Shown piece after piece: positions 58,076-64,000 of a stretch of 64,000 nucleotides of DNA. The stretch comes from an uncultured bacterium (GTDB taxonomy: Bacteria > Myxococcota_A > Bradymonadia > Bradymonadales > Bradymonadaceae): NCBI GenBank assembly GCA_937981985.1, contig CALJNB010000014.1, positions 32,882 to 96,881 on the forward strand, read 5' to 3'. Every line of letters begins with the position of its first letter. Position 1 is the first letter of the stretch. The position numbers were made by a program, and so were the translations under genes. The notes beneath the pieces are model-generated. The model was not told the DNA's origin. It worked only from the letters and a program-made list of their open reading frames with translations, and did not search any database.

Positions 58076-58807
58076 ATGGGATACGTACTAATCATAGGCG
58101 CGAAGAGTGATATCGCTAAAGCAGTGGCACGTGTGTACACGGCAAACGGCTACGATCTAATCTTAGCCGCTCGAAACTCAAAGGAACTCCAGTCATTTGC
58201 AAAGGACCTCAATATCAGAAGCTCTAGAAAAGTTTCGTTGGTGGATATTGACGTTTTAGATTTCGCCTCCCATGAAGAATTTTACAAGGGCTTAGTAGAA
58301 AGACCCGTCGGCGTAGTCGTTGCCGCGGGATATCTCGGTGACCAAGAAAAAGCGCAAAGCGATTTTGAGGAATCACAAAAAATTGTAGATACAAATTATA
58401 CTGGGATAGTTAGCCTCCTGAATATCATTGCCAATGATTTTGAAAAACACGAAAGCGGCTTCATCGTCGGGATTAGTTCGGTAGCTGGAGATCGCGGTAG
58501 AAAAAGTAACTACGTATACGGTTCTTCTAAGGCGGCATTGACAGCTTATCTTTCAGGTTTGAGAAATCGATTATTCGATTCCGGTGTTCACGTGTTGACT
58601 GTAAAACCGGGTTTTGTTGAAACAAAAATGACCGAGAAGATGGATCTTCCCGAACGTCTAACAGCCAAGCCTGATGAGGTTGCTAAAGCGATTTTTCACG
58701 CTCAAAGAACAGGAAAGAATGTCGTTTATACTAAGGGCATGTGGAAGTGGATAATGTTAACCATTAAGAATATTCCAGAATGGAAATTTAAAAAGATGAG
58801 TATCTAA
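58076..58807 (+). CDS. DprE2-like short-chain dehydrogenase
   Basis: 243 residues starting directly after the stop of the DprE1-like gene. Nucleotide motif LIIGAKSDIAKAVA, catalytic Ser in ISSVAGDRGRKSN and YxxxK (YGSSKAALTAYL). The C-terminal MWKWIMLTIKNIPEWKFKKM is hydrophobic/basic as in DprE2 homologues, which act at the membrane. Paired with the oxidase it would epimerise a polyprenyl-linked pentose at C2. Confidence 0.88.
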   Translation: MGYVLIIGAKSDIAKAVARVYTANGYDLILAARNSKELQSFAKDLNIRSSRKVSLVDIDVLDFASHEEFYKGLVERPVGVVVAAGYLGDQEKAQSDFEESQKIVDTNYTGIVSLLNIIANDFEKHESGFIVGISSVAGDRGRKSNYVYGSSKAALTAYLSGLRNRLFDSGVHVLTVKPGFVETKMTEKMDLPERLTAKPDEVAKAIFHAQRTGKNVVYTKGMWKWIMLTIKNIPEWKFKKMSI

Positions 58808-58823
58808 CAAGCACGGCTTTTCT

Positions 58824-59285
58824 TTAACTCTTCCATTTAGATTGCGTGATATCATCAGCATCGTCTTCAGCTTTCTTTTTTCGATTCTTTTTAATTCTCA
58901 ATTCTTCGGCGTCAATCGTCATTGTGACAGCTTTAAGTGCAGCTTCGGCTTCGATGAGTTCTGCTCGTTTTTCCTCCAGCGTTTTTTTAGCTTTTCGAAG
59001 TGAAGTTCTTGCCTCAATTATTTTTTCCTCGAATGTCACGATTTCGGCTTCCTTGGCAAGTCGGAAGGAATTGAATTGTTGACGTTCTGAAATTTGAGAG
59101 GGGGTTTTATGATTCGCGTTCCTGATTTCAAGATTGGCATCTGTGATGGATTTCGACAACGATTTTAGTAGATCGTTAAGAGCTCGAATTTCCGAAGTTG
59201 CCTTCGTTAACGCGATTCGTTTTTCATCTCGTTCCGATTCTCTCAATTGAGAGAGTGTAGTTAACTGTGGTAGTTTATCGTTCAA
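58824..59285 (-). CDS. type III secretion SctO/FliJ-like coiled-coil protein
   Basis: 153 residues, almost entirely charged heptad repeats (EARTSLRKAKKTLEEKRAEL) with a basic C-terminus. It lies directly after the ATPase gene with a 4-bp overlap. In type III systems the gene after sctN encodes the central stalk (SctO, FliJ) that drives the ATPase ring. Sequence is too variable for a motif, so the call rests on size, coiled coil and position. It ends the operon. Confidence 0.75.
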   Translation of the reverse strand: MNDKLPQLTTLSQLRESERDEKRIALTKATSEIRALNDLLKSLSKSITDANLEIRNANHKTPSQISERQQFNSFRLAKEAEIVTFEEKIIEARTSLRKAKKTLEEKRAELIEAEAALKAVTMTIDAEELRIKKNRKKKAEDDADDITQSKWKS

Positions 59286-60592
59286 AGGGTTAGGTCCTCA
59301 AGTCGTCGAACGATATTTTCAAAGGTTTCGAATTCTTGATGCCCTTGTCTGAGGAAGGACTCAATATCGTCTATGAGATCGATGGCCAGATCGGTCTGTT
59401 CGTCGGCGCCGTATTCGTATGCCCCCAGTATTATAAGGTCTCGTTTCGATTCATAGGCTGCAAGAAGAGCGCGGAATTTTCCGGCCGCTCTATTGTGGTC
59501 CGGCGAGACTACGCGATTCATGACCCTTGATAATGAACTTAAGATATCAATAGCGGGCCAATGGTTTCGGGAGGCGAGTTTACGATCCAAAATAATGTGT
59601 CCATCCAAAATACCGCGAACTTCGTCGGCGATGGGTTCATCCATATCACCTCCCGCGACGAGGATGGTGTAGATGGCAGTTATGGATCCCTTTTCAGATT
59701 TTCCTGCACGTTCCAATAGCTGAGGAAGGAGGGCAAAAACGCTTGGTGGATATCCGCGCCTAGCCGGAGGCTCGCCAGCGGCGAGTCCGACTTCTCGCTG
59801 TGCGCGTGCGAATCGAGTCACCGAGTCCATCATAAGTAAAACGTCTTTTCCTTGATCACGAAACCATTCCGCTATCGCCGTCGCGACAAATGCGGATTTC
59901 AAACGTACTAGACTTGGTTGGTCGCTCGTCGCACAGACAATGACGGTTCTTTTGCGCGTTTCAGGCGTTAATGTATGTTCGATGAAATCTCGTACTTCTC
60001 GGCCGCGTTCGCCGACTAAACATATAATGGTGATTTCTGATTCGGTTCCTTGAGCTAGCTGGGCTAGGAGGGTCGATTTCCCAACGCCCGATCCTGCAAA
60101 AAGTCCCACCCGCTGTCCTCGTCCGACTGTGAGGAGTCCATCTATTGCACGCACACCCATGTTAACAGATTCAGAGATAGGAGCCCTCGAAAGCGGGTGG
60201 GGTGCGCTGCGCATGATGGACCAAGTTTGTCCATCGATATCTCCAAGGCCATCAATCGGTGCGCCTAAACCGTCCACAACTCTGCCTAAAAGTCCATGCC
60301 CAACCGTTATCGAAAAAGGTTCGCCGGTTGAGGTGATCTCGGCTTGGGGTCCAATTCCATCAACGGACCCCAGCGGCATCAACACAGCAAGCTGATCTCT
60401 AAATCCGACCACTTCCGCCAAGCGTATCTCACCGTCGCTTTTGTGAATCTGTACGACGTCTCCAATCCGAGCTTCGGGTGCAACCGCTTTGACAACTGTT
60501 CCTATTACTTCTTTTACCCGTCCACGAATTTTAACAGTCGGTGTCACACTCAGTTTTTCTGAGAGTTTACCAAATATACTTTCACTCATCAT
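59282..60592 (-). CDS. sctN: type III secretion ATPase SctN
   Basis: 436 residues (ATG 60592, overlapping the previous stop as ATGA; a second ATG follows directly). Walker A FAGSGVGKSTLL, the conserved ICLVGERGREVRDFIE and DSVTRFARAQREVGLAAGEPP typical of FliI/SctN. The N-terminal beta-barrel and C-terminal helical domain are complete. It separates secretion substrates from chaperones and unfolds them. Co-encoded SctJ without a FliF C-terminus supports a non-flagellar system. Confidence 0.95.
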   Translation of the reverse strand: MMSESIFGKLSEKLSVTPTVKIRGRVKEVIGTVVKAVAPEARIGDVVQIHKSDGEIRLAEVVGFRDQLAVLMPLGSVDGIGPQAEITSTGEPFSITVGHGLLGRVVDGLGAPIDGLGDIDGQTWSIMRSAPHPLSRAPISESVNMGVRAIDGLLTVGRGQRVGLFAGSGVGKSTLLAQLAQGTESEITIICLVGERGREVRDFIEHTLTPETRKRTVIVCATSDQPSLVRLKSAFVATAIAEWFRDQGKDVLLMMDSVTRFARAQREVGLAAGEPPARRGYPPSVFALLPQLLERAGKSEKGSITAIYTILVAGGDMDEPIADEVRGILDGHIILDRKLASRNHWPAIDILSSLSRVMNRVVSPDHNRAAGKFRALLAAYESKRDLIILGAYEYGADEQTDLAIDLIDDIESFLRQGHQEFETFENIVRRLEDLTL

Positions 60593-61227
60593 AGACTCTC
60601 ATTTAGCGATTTTTCTAATGCCTGTAGCTGAGTTTGAAGACGCCCATCAATTCGTCCGTCCGCGGTCTCAACGATGCACTCGCCGCGTCCAACACTTTCG
60701 TTCGCCTTAATGACGATCGGACTCGCTTGGCTTTCGACGAGGAGTCGGTGTTTATTGTCCTCTAAAATTCGCAAATCCTGCGGGTGGCAAAGAACGATAA
60801 TATTCTTCTGGTTCTTTGCCTGGGCTAGTACCTCTTTGACGATTGGAACGACCAATGAGGGATCATTTTCCAATTGGGTTCCAATAATGCGTCCAGCAAT
60901 TTGGAAGGCGAAAGCTATAGCATCCTTTTCCGCCAGTTTTCGTGCGTTTTTATATTCTTCGGTGGCGGCGAACAATTGCGATGCCACGTCGTCATAACCT
61001 GACTGTACACCTTGGCTGTGCGCACGTTTACGAATGTTTTCGGCTTCCTCTTCTGCACTCGAAATAATTTTGGCGGCATCTTTCGTGGTGTCTTCGAGGA
61101 TAGACATGATTTGTTCTGTCGCGTGGACCACTTCCTTTTTAATCATTCGATTAGGTTTTTTGAAAATAGCATCAACGCCTTGCGCATAACCTGCCGGGGA
61201 CTTCCATAATCTTTTAATGTCGCTCAT
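60589..61227 (-). CDS. sctL: type III secretion stator SctL (FliH-like)
   Basis: 212 residues. The N-terminal half is helical, with an Ala/Glu-rich stalk (AAKIISSAEEEAENIRKRA). The C-terminal half has the HrpE/YscL/FliH pattern (AFQIAGRIIGTQLENDP, VIKANESVGRGECIVETADGRID). The protein forms the peripheral stalk of the secretion ATPase. Overlaps both neighbours by 4 bp. Confidence 0.9.
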   Translation of the reverse strand: MSDIKRLWKSPAGYAQGVDAIFKKPNRMIKKEVVHATEQIMSILEDTTKDAAKIISSAEEEAENIRKRAHSQGVQSGYDDVASQLFAATEEYKNARKLAEKDAIAFAFQIAGRIIGTQLENDPSLVVPIVKEVLAQAKNQKNIIVLCHPQDLRILEDNKHRLLVESQASPIVIKANESVGRGECIVETADGRIDGRLQTQLQALEKSLNESL

Positions 61228-61976
61228 GAGGACTCCGATGAAGATCTAACCAAGGTTGAAATAATATGGGTTATTCGTGAATTTATTTGTTCGCAAAGAT
61301 GGGCTCGAGAACTCTTTAAAGAAACTTTTCGAAAGTCTTCGAAAATGTTTCGTTGAAGCGGATCTAGGGTTTGAAGATATGCATCGAACGCTTCCGGACT
61401 TTGAGCGACTTTCGAAAAAACGATTAAGTAGAACCCTATTTGTTTGAGTCCGGATTCCATAAGATTGAGGTACGCGTCACGAAAGAAGCGAACGAGTTCT
61501 GGATCGGTGGTGGATTGAGTACCCATCGCCCATATTGAGAATAAATCTTGAGGAATCTTTTTCTTAATTCGCAATTCCATCCTTCTATCTTGAGCACTGG
61601 CGAAAGCTGCGATTTCGTGAACTGCAATCTCTTCTGCGTAATCTTCAAGTGTTTTAGGTTTGGGAGAATCTGCTTTGGAGGTCGTTCTTCTCAGCAGGCC
61701 ACGCGCAAACCTCTCACTACATTCACCGTTTTCGATCGCGTCATACATCGCTTGCCAACGGGGAGAGATTGCTTTTTTGAATCGATTGAACGCGATAGGA
61801 TCGAGATTTGAAAAGATAGTTTTGGAATCGCGATTCAGCTGAGGTATCTCGGAGATACGTTTGTGGTCGTCGGGCGAAAGAAACCGCGGAAAAACGATCT
61901 CATCGAACTCTTCCCGTTTTAGCGTTTTAAGCCGTTCCAATGCGGCCGATGCGCCCTTGTCGAATTCGCTACTCAC
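61224..61976 (-). CDS. type III secretion SctK-like protein
   Basis: 250 residues, soluble and helical, between sctJ and sctL, which is the place of sctK in Yersinia-type operons. SctK belongs to the cytoplasmic sorting platform. I see no unambiguous SctK motif; the call depends on position, size and the 4-bp overlaps on either side. Confidence 0.6.
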   Translation of the reverse strand: MSSEFDKGASAALERLKTLKREEFDEIVFPRFLSPDDHKRISEIPQLNRDSKTIFSNLDPIAFNRFKKAISPRWQAMYDAIENGECSERFARGLLRRTTSKADSPKPKTLEDYAEEIAVHEIAAFASAQDRRMELRIKKKIPQDLFSIWAMGTQSTTDPELVRFFRDAYLNLMESGLKQIGFYLIVFSKVAQSPEAFDAYLQTLDPLQRNIFEDFRKVSLKSSRAHLCEQINSRITHIISTLVRSSSESS

Positions 61977-62707
61977 GATCGTCGCTTGAAGACAAAGAAA
62001 ATAAGCATGCCCGATAGTGCGATGATGATGAGGAAAAGAACGAGAAACAATCCCTGAAAACTTGTTTTGGAGTCGGCGGATACTGAAAGTGGGCCTACAC
62101 TTACCATTTCAGCATCTGAAAGGATTTTTCCGGCGTTCGAACTAGGGGTGAACACGACTACGACATTTTTGGGATCCAAATTTTGAACTGACCCGGCAAC
62201 GATCTCTTTGACTTTTTGTTCCGAAATCGGAGCGTCTATTTCACGATGACGAATTACTACACTTGCTCTTGGTTGTGACGCCGGTTGTGAAGAAAGTCGC
62301 AGTCGTCCCTTTTGCGGTATGACTAGATTTACCTGCGCGTCCAGTACTTGGTCGATCGTCAATAAACTGCGCCGTATTTCCTGAGATCGTGCATAGTTTT
62401 GCACGACTTGTTCTTCGCCGGCGGTGGGAATGAATCCTTGAGACGGGTAGAATGCCGAAAAACCCTTTGGCTCGGGTCTTGGTAATCCCCGATTCCCCAG
62501 CACTTTTAGTGCGCGTAATTCCGAACCTGACGGAACTAAGATTAAGTACTTTTCTTTATTTTTCGGATCTCTGGATTTTTCGGCCGGCACTCCATTTTCT
62601 TCAAGTGCGACGATAATATCGTTTGCCGAACCTTCTTCGAGATTGTGATGCAACTCAGTCGAACAACCCACGAGAAATATTAGAATAAACCCAAAAATTT
62701 TAAGCAT
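61973..62707 (-). CDS. sctJ: type III secretion inner-ring lipoprotein SctJ
   Basis: 244 residues. Signal with lipobox FLVGC. The YscJ/FliF-type domain contains DIIVALEENGVPAEKS, LPRPEPKGFS, ARSQEIRRSLLTIDQVLDAQVNLVIP and SVQNLDPKNVVVVF. One C-terminal membrane helix (about 219-239) is followed by KRRS. Length and lipid anchor are those of non-flagellar SctJ, not FliF. It is the first gene of sctJ-K-L-N-O. Confidence 0.94.
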   Translation of the reverse strand: MLKIFGFILIFLVGCSTELHHNLEEGSANDIIVALEENGVPAEKSRDPKNKEKYLILVPSGSELRALKVLGNRGLPRPEPKGFSAFYPSQGFIPTAGEEQVVQNYARSQEIRRSLLTIDQVLDAQVNLVIPQKGRLRLSSQPASQPRASVVIRHREIDAPISEQKVKEIVAGSVQNLDPKNVVVVFTPSSNAGKILSDAEMVSVGPLSVSADSKTSFQGLFLVLFLIIIALSGMLIFFVFKRRS

Positions 62708-63060
62708 GAAATTCAGACCTTTATGTTCATCAATTGTTTGAAGCCGATTAACCTTATTAATACAATAAACCTGGCATCTTTAAAAGCTCGCCTTCAGACA
62801 TATTTCTAGGATTGTTTAGCGACTTTGTTGTGCTTAATCTGAAGTTTTTTCTGATTTGTTGCGATTATTAACCCAGTTGGTTTCGATTGATCAGTTTGGA
62901 GAAATAAAAATTTGATTTTTCAGTCTTTATTCAGCCAATTACGAAATTTCGAAGGAAAAATTATCTAATTGCTGGAATCTTAAAAGAAAATGAAATAAAC
63001 TTTGGTCAGGTCTTGTTACACAACTTAGTCAGATTCGATCCACCCTTTTCCCGAGGACAC
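62708..63060. other. 353-bp AT-rich divergent region upstream of sctJ
   Basis: It separates the minus-strand sct operon from a plus-strand membrane protein. It is markedly AT-rich around 62870-63000. The sctJ start has AAAGG ten bases upstream and the other gene has GAGGA. No promoter pair with good spacing was recognised. No gene. Confidence 0.4.
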
Positions 63061-63927
63061 ATGTTTTCTTCCAACTCCATTTTCAAGAGTCGCGCCCTGA
63101 TGGTTGCACTTCTTATTTCAGCGGTAATCGCTTTGTTCGGCTTCTCTCTTTTTACTGCCGTGTTTATGAGTTGTTCAAAGTCAGAACGTTTAACAGTCGA
63201 ACGTCCGATTCGCATTAATAGTACCTTGCGTTCTGAAGCAGAATGGATACGAGAAATTGCTCCCATGCAGAATCATCGTTTAGCCGTTATGAAATCCAAG
63301 GATGCGCTGAATCAATACCCGCGTTCAGAAGCGTTATCTAACCTCAAAGCAATTCACGAGATCGAAGGGCGTCGTTTTCACGATGCGGTTTCTACGCTTC
63401 AACGTGCTAAAACAGTAATCGCGCCGACTACAGGGACAATGGACAATAACTTAGCGTGGGCCGGTTTGTGGACCGGACAGAACAGACTAGCGCTTCAACG
63501 ATCCTATACCGCTGCGCTTCGTTTTAGTGGTTCAGATTGTAACGTCATTCACACCGGAATGTGGGTTGAGTACGCTCTGGCGGCTGAGAATACGGGTGCG
63601 ATACGAGAGCGTTCTATCCTAAGATATCGTGCATTGCGTCATAAATATGAAGGCTGTGAATTTCGTGCCGATAACCGTAATCCAAACGAATTTGCTTACG
63701 AAGTCATTGGCGCAGGAGTTCTTGATCAAGAGATCTCTAAATTAGACGTCAATAAAAGAGGTGTGTCGAGATTGGTTTCAGTGGGTTTGAATAAGATCTC
63801 TAAGACTGAAAGTCCTGTCGAACTATGTTCGAAAGCCTCTCCACTTCTTTCCCTAAGAAAGAAATGTGAGCGCGCTGTCAGAGTTTCTTCATCAGCTCCA
63901 AAGCACTTTAACATTACCTTTCGATAA
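63061..63927 (+). CDS. membrane-anchored protein of unknown function, possibly TPR-like
   Basis: 288 residues from ATG 63061 with GAGGA upstream; an in-frame TTG 48 bases earlier is less likely. One N-terminal hydrophobic helix (about residues 13-35) anchors it, with C-terminal periplasmic orientation likely. The rest contains helical-pair patterns such as SEALSNLKAIHEIEGRRFHD and NNLAWAGLWTGQNRLALQRS, reminiscent of tetratricopeptide repeats. No family recognised. It has its own terminator and lies divergent from the sct operon. Confidence 0.7.
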   Translation: MFSSNSIFKSRALMVALLISAVIALFGFSLFTAVFMSCSKSERLTVERPIRINSTLRSEAEWIREIAPMQNHRLAVMKSKDALNQYPRSEALSNLKAIHEIEGRRFHDAVSTLQRAKTVIAPTTGTMDNNLAWAGLWTGQNRLALQRSYTAALRFSGSDCNVIHTGMWVEYALAAENTGAIRERSILRYRALRHKYEGCEFRADNRNPNEFAYEVIGAGVLDQEISKLDVNKRGVSRLVSVGLNKISKTESPVELCSKASPLLSLRKKCERAVRVSSSAPKHFNITFR

Positions 63928-63951
63928 GGGGAATTACGTAAGCCAAGATTT

Positions 63952-63977
63952 AAAGACGCATTAAGCGTCTTTTTTTT
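63952..63977 (+). terminator. intrinsic terminator
   Basis: Stem AAAGACGC (63952-63959) / GCGTCTTT (63965-63972), loop ATTAA, T-run to 63977. Ends the transcript of the membrane-anchored protein. Confidence 0.9.
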
Positions 63978-64000
63978 CTGTTTTTTCTAAAATTATAGGC

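Overview
The window is a chromosomal segment of a Gram-negative bacterium with moderate GC. Several features suggest a deltaproteobacterial lineage in the Myxococcota/Bradymonadota neighbourhood. These are a riboflavin cluster (yceD-rpmF...nrdR-ribD-ribE-ribB-ribH-nusB) in the order usual for Deltaproteobacteria, a DUF1552/DUF1592 secreted pair, an AgmX/PglI-type protein, an alkylglycerone-phosphate-synthase-like oxidase, a non-flagellar type III secretion block and many lipoproteins ending their signal in A-C-G. I cannot fix the genus. No insertion sequence, prophage, CRISPR array or rRNA gene was seen.

Layout. 1-5900 (minus): two adjacent, translationally coupled Clp/Hsp100-like double AAA+ ATPases with an unfamiliar N-domain; the second ends in a release-factor-like (PCRF) domain without a GGQ domain. 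6069-6506 (minus): a hotdog thioesterase. 6898-24532 (plus): the information and riboflavin block, namely rpoB-rpoC with a strong terminator, tRNA-Trp, secE, nusG, rplK, rplA with a terminator, then yceD, rpmF, an acyl-carrier-protein::RpiB fusion, nrdR, ribD, ribE, ribB(X), ribH, nusB. The canonical rplKAJL-rpoBC order is broken: rpoBC lies upstream of secE, and rplJ/rplL are absent. The fusion looks like the collapsed remains of a plsX-fab-acpP-fabF-rpiB-glyA stretch.

24684-34395: a VWA-domain protein and a TonB-like/AgmX protein (plus), then minus-strand oppA-oppB-oppC without ATPases, a GFA protein, a LOG/PpnN-like protein, a fasciclin lipoprotein and an organophosphate-family transporter. 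34736-37820 (plus): a DUF1552/DUF1592 pair. 37997-42708 (minus): an AGPS/GlcD-like flavoprotein, a GlcE-like flavoprotein, a GlcF-like Fe-S protein and a diacylglycerol-kinase-family protein, probably one lipid- or hydroxyacid-related operon. Then come an LtaS-like membrane phosphotransferase, an ArsR regulator coupled to an ATP-grasp-like protein, and an outer-membrane-like protein.

48289-54615 is the most unusual stretch. Four paralogous lipoproteins, two on plus and two on minus, flank the helicase gene hrpB. All start with TTG and share a lipobox, an acidic segment and a long hydrophobic glycine-rich segment. They then diverge: three carry an eight-cysteine domain and the fourth an unrelated C-terminus. 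This constant-N/variable-C layout recalls polymorphic, lipoprotein-delivered toxins, but no immunity gene is evident.

54889-63927: a eukaryotic-type UMP-CMP kinase with an extra N-terminal domain, an unknown protein, a DprE1/DprE2-like pair (plus), a type III secretion operon sctJ-K-L-N-O (minus, every gene overlapping the next by 4 bp), and a membrane-anchored protein of unknown function with its own terminator.
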